A stretch of DNA of 49,151 bases from SZUA-365 sp034002405 (GTDB lineage: Bacteria > Bacteroidota > Ignavibacteria > SZUA-365), in the NCBI GenBank assembly GCA_034002405.1, contig JAVFAS010000018.1:1-49151 (forward strand), read 5' to 3'. The notes under the pieces are model-generated. The model was not told the origin of the DNA. It made no database searches and worked only from the letters and a program-made list of their open reading frames with translations. This document shows, piece after piece, positions 33,881-43,159 of the stretch. Position 1 is the first letter of the stretch. Every line of letters starts with the position of its first letter. Position numbers and translations under genes: made by a program.

Positions 33881-33894
33881 TTCAAATATTTCAA
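33881..33894. promoter_or_regulatory. Possible MarR operator dyad
   Basis: TTCAAATATTTCAA is a 14-base inverted repeat with one mismatched pair, 13 bases upstream of the MarR ATG in a markedly AT-rich spacer between divergent genes. Size and position suit autoregulation, but the motif occurs once as far as I can see. Confidence 0.3.
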
Positions 33895-33974
33895 TGACAA
33901 TGTATCGGGATCCCCGCAAAAAAGCAACTCCCTGCCCCATTGAATTGTCCGGTCGAGTTCCCCTATATTGCGCA

Positions 33975-34724
33975 ATGACCAAAACGGATCAGGACGTGCG
34001 CGAGCTCATCGACCACCTGCGTTCGCTCGGGAGTGAGCGAAACCGCGCGGGGATGGCACGCTTCGGTATCACCGTGACGCAGGCGTTCGGGGTTTCGATC
34101 CCGCCCTTGCGCGCACTGGCGCGGCGTCTCGGCCGCGATCATCTGCTTGCCGCGGGACTCTGGAACAGTGGCTGGCACGAGGCCCGTCTCCTGGCGGTGT
34201 ATTGCGAGGAAATCGCGCGAGTGGATCGCACGCAGATGGAAGCCTGGGCGGCGGATTTCAATTCATGGGATCTGACGGATCAGACGTGCAGCAATCTGTT
34301 CATTCAGACGCCATTCGCCATGGAGAAAGTCCATGCCTGGGCCGCGCGCGAGGAGGAATTCGTCCGTCGTGCCGCGTTCGCCATGCTCGCCGCGCTGGCC
34401 GTGCACAGCAGGACGATGGAGGATGCGGATTTCCGCGCGGTACTCCCGCTGCTGGACGCGGCCGCGGACGACGAGCGCAATTTCGTCCGCAAGTCCGTCA
34501 ACTGGGCACTGCGACAAATTGGCAAGCGCACACTCGCCTTGCATGCCGACGCCCTCGCGTTCGCCGAAACCCTGACGCAGCGTCCATCCCGGTCCGCGCG
34601 ATGGATCGCACGCGATGCCATCCGTGAATTGTCACGCCCCGAAACCATCAACCGCATCGAGACCCGCCGCGCGAAACGCCCGGTGTCGGTGCATCGCGTC
34701 CCGACGCATACTCCATCACGGTAA
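33975..34724 (+). CDS. AlkD-like DNA alkylation-repair protein
   Basis: 249-residue all-helical HEAT-like repeat protein of the DNA alkylation repair family, which excises alkylated purines without base flipping. Residues matching the Bacillus cereus AlkD active site are visible: Trp98 and Asp102 in FNSWDLTDQ, and Trp177 in VNWALRQIG. The start MTKTDQDVRE was chosen as the beginning of the domain; the frame extends upstream through non-coding sequence. It stands alone, divergent from the MarR gene. Confidence 0.9.
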   Translation: MTKTDQDVRELIDHLRSLGSERNRAGMARFGITVTQAFGVSIPPLRALARRLGRDHLLAAGLWNSGWHEARLLAVYCEEIARVDRTQMEAWAADFNSWDLTDQTCSNLFIQTPFAMEKVHAWAAREEEFVRRAAFAMLAALAVHSRTMEDADFRAVLPLLDAAADDERNFVRKSVNWALRQIGKRTLALHADALAFAETLTQRPSRSARWIARDAIRELSRPETINRIETRRAKRPVSVHRVPTHTPSR

Positions 34725-34751
34725 GCCCACCACATCACGGTAAGCCCACCA
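34714..34751. repeat. 2 x 19-bp tandem duplication over a stop codon
   Basis: Two perfect copies of CATCACGGTAAGCCCACCA. The first contains the TAA of the AlkD-like gene and the second ends just before the ATG of the esterase gene. Confidence 0.95.
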
Positions 34752-34753
34752 CC

Positions 34754-36190
34754 ATGCGTTCACTGTTCTGCACCGTACTGATTTGCCTCGCCGCCATACC
34801 GGCGGCATCTCAGTCATTCCCGGATTTCGTGATCCGCGTCAATATCGCGCCGGAACAGCGTCGACAATACCTCGTCGACAGCATGCTCGCCACGATCCCC
34901 GCGTTTCCCTTCGCGGAATCCGACAGCATGGTCTGGTTTCTGTACAAAGGTGCCGCGCAGGATGTCGCGGTTTCGGGGGATATGAACAACTGGAACGATC
35001 TCGCGTCGCCGTTGCAGCGGCTGTCCACGACCGATCTGTGGTACCGCGGTGAACGCTACGCGCACGACGCGCGGCTGGACTACAAATTCATCGTCAACGG
35101 CACGTGGATTCTCGATCCGCGCAATCCGCACACGATATCCGGAGGGTTCGGTCCGAATTCAGAACTGCGCATGCCCGGCTATCAGCCACCACCGGAGATC
35201 CAGCGCATCGCCGGCGTGCCGCGGGGAACACTGTTCGACACGACGATGGCATCCCCGACGCTCAACAACAGCCGGACCGTCCGCGTCTACCTGCCCGCCG
35301 GGTACGAATTGAACACCGCGCGGTATCCGGTGGTGCTGTTCCACGACGGCCTCGACTATCTCGCGCTCGGGAGCGCGGCGAACGTGCTGGACAACCTCAT
35401 CCACCAGGGCCGCATCCCTCCCTGCGTGGCGGTGTTCGTGCCGGCGGTGAACCGCTCGCCCGAGTATGCCGGAGCGCAGATCGACTCGTACACGGACTTC
35501 ATCGTCAACACGGTGATGCACTGGGTCGACACGCGTTTCCGCACGCGCAGCGATCCCGCGGCCCGTGCGGTGATGGGCGCGTCCAACGGCGGCAACATCA
35601 GTCTGTACATGGCCATGAAACATCCGGACGTCTTCGGCAACGTGGGCGCGCAATCGAGCAACATCATCGCGTCGATCACCGACCGATTCGAGCAGGACCC
35701 TGTCCTTCCGCTGCGTCTGTATCTCGACCTCGGCACCTTCGACATCGACATGCTGATCCCCATGGTGCGCGCATTCGTGCCCGTCCTGCGATCGAAGGGG
35801 TACGAACATCACTACCAGGAATTTCACGAGGGACATAGCTGGGGGAACTGGCGCGCCCACATTGACGACGCGTTGGTCTTTTTCTTTGCACGTCTGCTTT
35901 CGACCGATATGCCCTCCACGCCGGAGGGTCAGGGATTTCGGATCGATCCGGCATGGCCGAACCCCGCGTCGACACAGATCACGCTCCGCTACAGTCTCGC
36001 GCGCGGGGCATGGATGCGTGTCACCCTGCACGATCTGTTGGGACGCGACGTGGGAGTGTTGTCCGACCGGCAGGAAGACGCCGGCACGGGAATACTGCGA
36101 TGCACCCTCCCCGTCCTTTCCCCCGGACTGTACCTCATTCGTGCCGCCACCCCCACCGGCACGGCTGTCCAGCGCATCGCCGTGCGCTGA
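34754..36190 (+). CDS. Exported esterase with early-set domain and T9SS sorting domain
   Basis: 478 residues. Signal peptide (1-19); an immunoglobulin-like early-set (CBM48/E-set) domain at about 55-140 (VAVSGDMNNWNDLASPL, DYKFIVNGTWILDP); then an enterochelin-esterase-like alpha/beta hydrolase with nucleophile Ser277 (MGASNGGNIS), acid Asp330 or 332 and His361 (HEGHSWGNW); and a C-terminal type IX secretion sorting domain (AWPNPASTQITLRYSL ... SPGLYLIRA). It is therefore probably secreted across the outer membrane and anchored or released. The substrate may be a siderophore ester or acylated polysaccharide; the family cannot decide. Confidence 0.9.
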   Translation: MRSLFCTVLICLAAIPAASQSFPDFVIRVNIAPEQRRQYLVDSMLATIPAFPFAESDSMVWFLYKGAAQDVAVSGDMNNWNDLASPLQRLSTTDLWYRGERYAHDARLDYKFIVNGTWILDPRNPHTISGGFGPNSELRMPGYQPPPEIQRIAGVPRGTLFDTTMASPTLNNSRTVRVYLPAGYELNTARYPVVLFHDGLDYLALGSAANVLDNLIHQGRIPPCVAVFVPAVNRSPEYAGAQIDSYTDFIVNTVMHWVDTRFRTRSDPAARAVMGASNGGNISLYMAMKHPDVFGNVGAQSSNIIASITDRFEQDPVLPLRLYLDLGTFDIDMLIPMVRAFVPVLRSKGYEHHYQEFHEGHSWGNWRAHIDDALVFFFARLLSTDMPSTPEGQGFRIDPAWPNPASTQITLRYSLARGAWMRVTLHDLLGRDVGVLSDRQEDAGTGILRCTLPVLSPGLYLIRAATPTGTAVQRIAVR

Positions 36191-36277
36191 TTCCTCCGCG
36201 CGCCCTTCCGGTGCCCCGCCTGTCCACACACAACGGTCAACACCCCCCAACGGAGAAGCGCCACATACCGATGACTC

Positions 36278-37825
36278 TCAGAGCGGGATATTTCCGTGTT
36301 TCTTTCGCGGATTCGTATCGGCCTTGTTCTCGAGAATCTCGAGCGCACGAATGATGCGCGGACGCGTGTCCATCGGCTCGAACACATCGTCGATATACCC
36401 CCGTTCGGCCGCGATGAAGGGATTCGCGAACTTCTCGCGATACTCGTTGATCTTGTCGTCGAGCGCGCGCTCGGGATCCTTCGCCGCCGCGATTTCCTTC
36501 TTGAAAATGATTTCCACCGCCCCTTTCGGACCCATGACCGCGATTTCCGCCGAAGGCCAGGCATAATTGAAATCACCGCGGATGTGCTTGGAATTCATCA
36601 CATCGTACGCGCCGCCGTAGGCCTTGCGGGTAATGATGGTGATCTTCGGGACCGTCGCCTCGGCGAAGGCATAGAGCAGTTTCGCTCCGTGCTTGATGAT
36701 GCCGCGCCACTCCTGATCCGTGCCGGGAAGAAAGCCGGGGACGTCTTCGAACACCACCAGCGGGATGTTGAAACAATCACAGAAGCGCACGAAGCGCGCG
36801 GCCTTGAGCGAGGCATCGATGTCGAGCACACCCGCGAGCACTGCCGGCTGGTTGGCGACGATGCCGACCGCCCGACCATCATACCGGGCGAAGCCCACCA
36901 CGATATTGGGCGCGTACTGCTCCTGCACCTCCATGAAATCGCCGTGATCGACGGTGCGAAGGATCACATCCTTGATGTCGTAGGGCTTGTTCGTGTTATC
37001 CGGGATGATCTCGTTGAGCGACACCTCGCGACGGTTGCGATCGTCGGTCGGCGGCACGCGTGGGGGACACTCGATATTGTTCTGCGGGAGAAATCCCATC
37101 AGACGCCGCAGGGCCATGAGGGAATGCACCTCGTTTTCATGCGTGAAATGCGCCACCCCGCTCTTCGATGCATGCGTGGTCGCGCCACCGAGATCCTCCG
37201 ACGTGACATCCTCATGCGTCACGGTCTTGACCACATTCGGACCGGTGACGAACATGTAGCTCGTCTGCTCGACCATGAAGACGAAATCCGTGATGGCGGG
37301 AGAATAGACCGCGCCACCGGCGCAGGGTCCCATGACCGCGCTGATCTGCGGGACGACCCCCGACGCCAATGTATTCCGGAGAAAAATATCCGCATATCCA
37401 CCAAGACTCACCACGCCTTCCTGGATGCGTGCCCCACCGGAGTCGTTGAGGCCGATCACCGGCGCGCCCACCTTCATCGCCATGTCCATGATCTTGCAGA
37501 TTTTCTCCGCGTGCGTTTCGGAGAGCGATCCACCGAAGACCGTGAAATCCTGACTGAAGACAAAAACCAGGCGGCCGTCGATCGTGCCCGATCCGGTGAC
37601 GACGCCATCTCCCAGGTAATGCTGCGCACCGAGACCGAAGTCCGTCGACCGGTGCGTGACAAAGGCATCGATCTCTTCGAAACTGCCCCGGTCGAGCAGG
37701 ATCTCGATGCGTTCGCGCGCGGTGAATTTTCCCTTGTCATGTTGCGCCTTGACGCGCTTCTCCCCGCCCCCTTCCCGTGACTTCCGACGCATTTCCTCGA
37801 GGCGGCGTTTGTTTTCTTCGGACAT
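36278..37825 (-). CDS. Acyl-CoA carboxylase carboxyltransferase (PccB/MmdA type)
   Basis: 515-residue carboxyltransferase that moves CO2 between biotin and propionyl- or methylmalonyl-CoA. Typical segments: KFTARERIEILLDRGSFEE, GLNDSGGARIQEGV and ISAVMGPCAGGAVYSPAITD (first crotonase half), and PGFLPGTDQEWRGIIKHGAK with ITRKAYGGAYDVM (second half). No biotin carboxylase, biotin carrier or sodium-pump subunit is adjacent apart from the membrane protein next door, so the choice between propionyl-CoA carboxylase and methylmalonyl-CoA decarboxylase alpha subunit is open. Confidence 0.93.
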   Translation of the reverse strand: MSEENKRRLEEMRRKSREGGGEKRVKAQHDKGKFTARERIEILLDRGSFEEIDAFVTHRSTDFGLGAQHYLGDGVVTGSGTIDGRLVFVFSQDFTVFGGSLSETHAEKICKIMDMAMKVGAPVIGLNDSGGARIQEGVVSLGGYADIFLRNTLASGVVPQISAVMGPCAGGAVYSPAITDFVFMVEQTSYMFVTGPNVVKTVTHEDVTSEDLGGATTHASKSGVAHFTHENEVHSLMALRRLMGFLPQNNIECPPRVPPTDDRNRREVSLNEIIPDNTNKPYDIKDVILRTVDHGDFMEVQEQYAPNIVVGFARYDGRAVGIVANQPAVLAGVLDIDASLKAARFVRFCDCFNIPLVVFEDVPGFLPGTDQEWRGIIKHGAKLLYAFAEATVPKITIITRKAYGGAYDVMNSKHIRGDFNYAWPSAEIAVMGPKGAVEIIFKKEIAAAKDPERALDDKINEYREKFANPFIAAERGYIDDVFEPMDTRPRIIRALEILENKADTNPRKKHGNIPL

Positions 37826-37879
37826 GATGATGCTCTCCGCTTGACAACTGTGTGGGGTGTTGGATCGCGCGCGTTCACG

Positions 37880-38680
37880 TCAGGACGCGGATTCGAGTTT
37901 CCGTAGTTCCTTGTCGAAGGCGACCTCCACCGACGTCTCGATCGCCGACACCGTGGATTCCGTATTCTCGATTTCTCCCATGAGAGAATCGAGTTGCGCG
38001 CTGATCTCCTCGGGTTCCTTCATGGTAATGGCCTGTTCCTTCATGAGCATCACCATCTCCTCGAGTGTGGAAAGCTGCGCTTCGAGCAATGCGCTGTCCG
38101 CCTCCGCTTTCCGGAGGCGTTCGAGGCGCTGCGCGAGCACCTCCCGCTGCCGTCCCTTCACCTCCCGCAACCGATCGTCCGCCTGCGCCATTTCCGCCTC
38201 GAGCGCCGCGACCCTGGTAGCGAGTTCGTCCGCGCTGTGCGACGCAAGATGCTTCGCATAACTGTCCTTCGCGAGCAACATCCGAAGGTAACGATCGAGC
38301 ATGTCGTCGATGCGCGTGGATGCCTGCGTAAGAAAATCACGGCTCGCCTGACTGTATTGCGCGTAATTCTCGCGGATTCCCGCCGCGGTGTGTTCGAGAC
38401 GACGATAGCGTTGCTGTTCGGTGGCAGGCAGCGCATCCAATCGCGCGCGCGCCTGATCCTCCGCCGCTTCGAGCGCCTGTGCCGCCTCATGGCCATCCAC
38501 CCGCCGCCGCCACGCCGGCAGCAATGGCGCGCCACCGACAAACAATGCCTCGCCGACGAACGCGATGATCACCGGCAGGGGATTCATCGAGACAAGACTG
38601 ATCGCTGCCAGTCCTCCGACGATGACCAGGGCGACGGGATTCTTCAGCGCCTTCAGGAAGTACGTTCCATACGATGCCAT
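37880..38680 (-). CDS. Coiled-coil inner-membrane protein of unknown function
   Basis: 266 residues. The N-terminus carries one or two hydrophobic segments (about 14-50: NPVALVIVGGLAAISLVSM, IIAFVGEALFVGG) and the rest is a long charged helix and coiled coil (EAEMAQADDRLREVKGRQRE, LLEAQLSTLEEMVMLMKEQ). I do not recognise a family. The start MASYGTYFLK is used; the frame further upstream reads through the heptamer repeats and is not coding. It lies 54 bases upstream of the carboxyltransferase on the same strand. Confidence 0.75.
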   Translation of the reverse strand: MASYGTYFLKALKNPVALVIVGGLAAISLVSMNPLPVIIAFVGEALFVGGAPLLPAWRRRVDGHEAAQALEAAEDQARARLDALPATEQQRYRRLEHTAAGIRENYAQYSQASRDFLTQASTRIDDMLDRYLRMLLAKDSYAKHLASHSADELATRVAALEAEMAQADDRLREVKGRQREVLAQRLERLRKAEADSALLEAQLSTLEEMVMLMKEQAITMKEPEEISAQLDSLMGEIENTESTVSAIETSVEVAFDKELRKLESAS

Positions 38681-38772
38681 ATGCTGTCGCGCGAGTCGCG
38701 CGCTCCATATTGTGATGGAAATGCGAACCCGGAAAATATAGCCATTCCCCCGCTTCCCCGCCAACCGCCTCT

Positions 38773-38821
38773 GGCCGTTGGCCGTTGGCTGTTGGCCGTT
38801 GGCTGTTGGCTGTTGGCTGTC
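38773..38821. repeat. 7 x heptamer GGC(C/T)GTT array
   Basis: Seven consecutive 7-base units of GGCCGTT or GGCTGTT lie in the 286-base spacer between the divergent membrane-protein gene and murA. The two unit types alternate. The rest of this spacer shows no gene or clear promoter. Confidence 0.95.
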
Positions 38822-38966
38822 GGAGCGCGATTCACGCGTGGAGGTCATGGGTGGATCCGGTCGAGGAATGCGGATTGTGTCATCTGCGGGTGGATTCGTA
38901 CATTATATGCTCCGGTTCATCCTCGTCCTGTGGCAGGGACCGTTTCCACCAATCGGATACAGACAC

Positions 38967-40229
38967 ATGGACAAATTCATCATCAGGGGCGGACATCGAC
39001 TTCGCGGCACGGTCACCATTTCCGGCGCGAAGAACGCCTCCCTCGCGCTGATGCCCGCGACACTGCTGGCGGATGGTGTCTGTCGGCTCGAGAATACCCC
39101 GCGGTTGCGCGACATCACCACGATGTCGACCCTGCTCGAGCAAATCGGGGTGGTCGTCCGGCATCCCGGCACGACTATCGAACTCGACACCCGCACCATC
39201 CGCAGCTACGAAGCGCCGTATGATCTCGTGAAGAAGATGCGCGCATCGTTTTACGTACTCGGTCCGTTACTGGGACGCTTCGGCTTCGCGAAAGTATCGT
39301 ATCCCGGCGGATGTGCCTGGGGTCCCCGGCCGGTGGACCTCCACCTGAAGGCCATGCAAGCGCTGGGCGCGGACATTCACATCGACGCGGGGTATGTCAT
39401 CGCGAAGGCCGAACGCCTCCACGGCGCCGACATCACCTTCGACATCTCGAGTGTTGGCGCGACGGGAAACACCATGATGGCCGCGGTGCTCGCGAAGGGA
39501 ACCACCGTGATCCGCAACGCCGCGACCGAACCCGAGATCACGCAACTCGCGCGATTCCTCACCAACATGGGGGCGCGCATCGACGGCATCGGCGGCAACT
39601 GCCTGACCATCGAGGGCGTGGATGCGCTGCATGCGGCGGATGACACCAACATCCCCGACCGCATCGAAGCGGGCACGTATCTCGCCGCCGCCGCCGCGAC
39701 CGGAGGCGAGATCACACTCGAACACGTCGATCCGACGCATCTGACCGCGGTGCTTTCGAAGTTCCGGGATGCAGGATGCGCGGTCGAACACACGGTTGAC
39801 CGGATCACGTTGCGCGCACCCGAGCGGTTGACGGCGATCGACGTCACGACAGCGATCCATCCCGGCTTCCCCACCGACATGCAGGCGCAGTGGATGGCGC
39901 TCATGGCGGTCGCGCGGGGATCATCGGTCATCACCGATACGGTCTATCATGACCGTTTCAACCATGTGCCCGAACTGCAGCGTCTTGGCGCCCATATCGA
40001 CGTGACCGGCAACACCGCGGTGGTTCGCGGCTCGGATGCGCTCACCGGCGCGACCGTCATGTCCACCGACCTGCGCGCGAGCGCATCGCTGCTCATTGCC
40101 GGGCTGGTCGCACACGGCAGCACCGAGGTGTTGCGCGTCTATCACATCGACCGGGGATACGAGGCGATCGAGCTGAAACTCCGGGATCTCGGCGCCGATA
40201 TCCAGCGTGTGGACAGCGAGGAATACTGA
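38967..40229 (+). CDS. murA: UDP-N-acetylglucosamine 1-carboxyvinyltransferase MurA
   Basis: First committed enzyme of peptidoglycan synthesis, adding enolpyruvate from PEP to UDP-GlcNAc. 420 residues, normal length. Lys22 and Asn23 in SGAKNASL, catalytic Cys116 in YPGGCAWGPRPVD (the residue targeted by fosfomycin), and the C-terminal DLRASASLLIAGL are all present. The start MDKFIIRGGHRL is the family N-terminus. It precedes three exported-protein genes on the same strand but is functionally unrelated to them as far as sequence shows. Confidence 0.97.
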   Translation: MDKFIIRGGHRLRGTVTISGAKNASLALMPATLLADGVCRLENTPRLRDITTMSTLLEQIGVVVRHPGTTIELDTRTIRSYEAPYDLVKKMRASFYVLGPLLGRFGFAKVSYPGGCAWGPRPVDLHLKAMQALGADIHIDAGYVIAKAERLHGADITFDISSVGATGNTMMAAVLAKGTTVIRNAATEPEITQLARFLTNMGARIDGIGGNCLTIEGVDALHAADDTNIPDRIEAGTYLAAAAATGGEITLEHVDPTHLTAVLSKFRDAGCAVEHTVDRITLRAPERLTAIDVTTAIHPGFPTDMQAQWMALMAVARGSSVITDTVYHDRFNHVPELQRLGAHIDVTGNTAVVRGSDALTGATVMSTDLRASASLLIAGLVAHGSTEVLRVYHIDRGYEAIELKLRDLGADIQRVDSEEY

Positions 40230-40266
40230 CATGTTCATCCGAAACACTCATGAGATCCGAATCTCC

Positions 40267-41268
40267 ATGCGCCTTCGTCGTATCACGTACACGCTTCCCC
40301 TGTTTCTCATGCTGCTGACGAGTCCCCTCGCCGCGCAAGCGGATGACGACGGCCGCGCGTTGTATTTCAGTTTCTACTTCGCGCCCCCTCCCACCGATGC
40401 CATCAAAGCGGCCCCCATCTATCAAGGGTTCGCGCGGAGTGATGATCGCGGGAAAACCTGGCACAACCTCGGGTGGGTGACCAGTGCCGTCAGCGGTTTC
40501 GCCGTCGATCCCGCCAATCCCACGCGCATCGTCCTCGCGACCGACTACGGCGTCCTTGCCAGCCTCGACGCCGGGGTGCACTGGAAACTCATCAGCGCCT
40601 GGCACATGCCGCCGGTCCTGAATGTCCGCCTCCGCGGCGCGGAAATCTGGGCGGCGACCGCACGCGGCATTTTCGTCACATCCAATCACGGCAGCCAGTG
40701 GACATCCCGCGGCGCGGGGTTGCCGTCACTGAATGGGAGTTACGTTTCCGATTTGATGATATCCGAGGACGTCATGCTCGCCGCCACGGCGGACGGCGTG
40801 TTCCGCAGCGTCGACGACGGACGGTCGTGGTTCCGCAGCGGACTCAACGGCACGCCGGTGTTCCAGCTCGTCACGCATCCCACGCAACCGGATCTCGTCG
40901 CCGCGGTCGGACAGGAGCGCGGACTCTGGATCAGCACCGATGGTGGACGGTTGTGGTCCGACCGTAGCGCGGGCATGCCCACGGCGCGAATCAAGTGCGC
41001 CGCCTTCGATCCGAATGACTCGCGTACCGTACTCGCGGGTTCGATCGATATGGGCGTGTTGCGATCGACGGATCTCGGCATGCGTTGGGAGCTGTCCAGT
41101 GGTGGTCTCACCAATTTCAACGTCACCACCTTACTCTTCGATCGCGGCCGGCCCGACCGCGTCTACGCCGGTGCGGAGAATGGCTCCTTTTATTCCGACA
41201 ACCGCGGGAAGACATGGCAGGCCTTTTCCGTCCGGGTCGGGTACATCAGCGCGATGGAGATGTGGTAA
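40267..41268 (+). CDS. Exported BNR/sortilin-like beta-propeller protein
   Basis: 333 residues with a signal peptide (MRLRRITYTLPLFLMLLTSPLAAQA) and about six BNR/Asp-box or sortilin-type repeats (SDDRGKTWHNLG, DAGVHWKLI, SVDDGRSWFRSG, STDGGRLWSDRS, DNRGKTWQAF), giving one beta-propeller. No sorting domain, so it is probably periplasmic or outer-membrane associated. ATG at 40267 is chosen because it begins the signal peptide; an ATG at 40231 is in frame. It ends one base before the next gene. Confidence 0.85.
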   Translation: MRLRRITYTLPLFLMLLTSPLAAQADDDGRALYFSFYFAPPPTDAIKAAPIYQGFARSDDRGKTWHNLGWVTSAVSGFAVDPANPTRIVLATDYGVLASLDAGVHWKLISAWHMPPVLNVRLRGAEIWAATARGIFVTSNHGSQWTSRGAGLPSLNGSYVSDLMISEDVMLAATADGVFRSVDDGRSWFRSGLNGTPVFQLVTHPTQPDLVAAVGQERGLWISTDGGRLWSDRSAGMPTARIKCAAFDPNDSRTVLAGSIDMGVLRSTDLGMRWELSSGGLTNFNVTTLLFDRGRPDRVYAGAENGSFYSDNRGKTWQAFSVRVGYISAMEMW

Positions 41269-41269
41269 C

Positions 41270-43024
41270 ATGAAACGTCACCTCCTCCCGATTCTTCTCG
41301 TTTCCCTCACGCTCGCACCCGCCATTCATGCGCAGTATACCCTGGACCAGCGCAGGGATTCCATCCGCACGTTTTTTCGCGACGCGGATGTCGGCGTGAA
41401 TTACGCCTCCGCCACGGCCTGTGTGCTGGACCCGCGGACACGCGCCGACGGTCTCGCGATGCTGGAGGAACTCACCACGAACATTTCGCCCGACGTGATC
41501 GAGCGCTGCCGCATGACCGCCGCCTACATACGTCTGCACGACGTGCTCTCCGATTCAATGCGTGCCCGCATCGAATATATCTGGGGAAACATTCCCGTGC
41601 GTCCCTTCGACGGCGAGCACGAACAGGTCGGCTACTACGCGTCACTGTACCTGATGACGCGCGCCGAAAGCGCGCATGGCTTCTTCAACGGACGATCCCG
41701 TTCCGAAAATGAACAAGACGCCCGCGCCTGGCTGTTGCATTGGATGCAGGATGTCACGGAATACGGACAACGGGATTTCGATTCGCCGACGTACGCCGCC
41801 CTCGTGCTCTCATCCCTGCTATTGCTGCGCGATCACGCGCCGGATGAAGACATGCGTCTGCGCGCCGAACTCATGGCGCAGTGGATGCTGGCGGATTTCG
41901 CGCACGATTATCTGAACGGCGCCTACTGCGGCGCGCATGGCCGCGAACACATGATGTCGGCGATGAATCCGATCGCCAGTGACATGTCGGGCGTCGGCTG
42001 GCTGTATTTCGGTGATGGACCGCGTGTGTACGGGCGCGAACAACTCTTCCTCGCGCTCAGCGACTTCACTCCGCTTCCCGCCATTGTCGACCTGGCGACC
42101 CACCGGCCCACGCCGTACGAGTCGTGGGAGCGCAAACGGAGCGCACCGGTGACCCGAAGCGTCGCGTGGCCAACGGGGAAAACGATATCGGAGGATGTTG
42201 TCCGTTATACCTACATGCACCCGTTATTCGCGATGGGTTCCATCCCCGGCGGACTCACGCATCCACGCGAGCAGCACAGCTGGGACGTGACATGGATTCC
42301 GGAACATCCGGAGCACCCCGCGACGCTGTTTGTCATGCATCCCTACTCCGATCCCGCAATCCTGACACCGTTCATGCCGCACGGCACGGAAGTCGCCTAC
42401 CGGACCGCGAACCTGCTCGATCCTTACTTCGGCACCGTGACAAAAACCGTGGGCGGGTCGCCGTTCGAGGATGTGTTCCAGCACGAAAACACGCTCATCG
42501 CGCTCTACGACATTGGCGACGTATCCCGTTTCCCGGTCATCGCGGGATTCTTCCCCTCGGACGTGCGCGCGCTCGACATCGACAGCCTGCATTCGAAATG
42601 GATCACCATCAATACCGGGGACGTCTACCTTGCCGTCTATCCGCTCGCGCCATACCGTCTTGCCAAGGGGATGCTCGGGCAGGTCTATCTCTCCGCCCAC
42701 CGGCGCAACGGCGTGATCGTGCATGCCGCCGGGCGCAACACCGCCGGTTCGTACGCGCAATTCCGCAAGGCCATCCGTGCCACCGTGGTCGATACGTCGC
42801 GTTTCGCCAGCGAACGGGCCATCGCCTACACGACCATCGACGGCGATCGCTTCGAATTCACCTTCAACGGCGCGCGCATGGTCAATGGCCGGACGCCCGC
42901 AATGAAGGAGGACATGCTGTTCGACAGCCCCCGGCTCCACTCCAAACGTGGCACGGGAGTGTTGACGATTCGGACGCGAAACGGTGCGGTCGTGATTGAC
43001 ATGCGTGCGAAGACGGTCCGGTAG
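41270..43024 (+). CDS. Exported helical-toroid-like protein, possibly carbohydrate-active
   Basis: 584 residues with a signal peptide (MKRHLLPILLVSLTLAPAIHAQ). Residues about 25-270 are helical with segments like EYGQRDFDSPTYAALVLSSL and LMAQWMLADFAHDYLNGAYC followed by GAHGREHM, a pattern seen in (alpha/alpha) toroid proteins; the C-terminal half is beta-rich (YLAVYPLAPYRLAKGMLG, TTIDGDRFEFTFNGARM). The layout recalls polysaccharide lyases and heparinase-like proteins, but I see no diagnostic catalytic set and do not assign activity. It begins one base after the propeller gene, so the two are coupled. Confidence 0.75.
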   Translation: MKRHLLPILLVSLTLAPAIHAQYTLDQRRDSIRTFFRDADVGVNYASATACVLDPRTRADGLAMLEELTTNISPDVIERCRMTAAYIRLHDVLSDSMRARIEYIWGNIPVRPFDGEHEQVGYYASLYLMTRAESAHGFFNGRSRSENEQDARAWLLHWMQDVTEYGQRDFDSPTYAALVLSSLLLLRDHAPDEDMRLRAELMAQWMLADFAHDYLNGAYCGAHGREHMMSAMNPIASDMSGVGWLYFGDGPRVYGREQLFLALSDFTPLPAIVDLATHRPTPYESWERKRSAPVTRSVAWPTGKTISEDVVRYTYMHPLFAMGSIPGGLTHPREQHSWDVTWIPEHPEHPATLFVMHPYSDPAILTPFMPHGTEVAYRTANLLDPYFGTVTKTVGGSPFEDVFQHENTLIALYDIGDVSRFPVIAGFFPSDVRALDIDSLHSKWITINTGDVYLAVYPLAPYRLAKGMLGQVYLSAHRRNGVIVHAAGRNTAGSYAQFRKAIRATVVDTSRFASERAIAYTTIDGDRFEFTFNGARMVNGRTPAMKEDMLFDSPRLHSKRGTGVLTIRTRNGAVVIDMRAKTVR

Positions 43025-43159
43025 ACGGATCCACCAGACGGAACCTCCGCGCCTTCCCTTGATTTCGTCATCGGATATCCGGATCTTGCGTACCTTCGTT
43101 CTCCTGCTTTAGCCCGCGTCGAGAACATCCGCTGTTTTTCCACATCATCCACTTCCACC

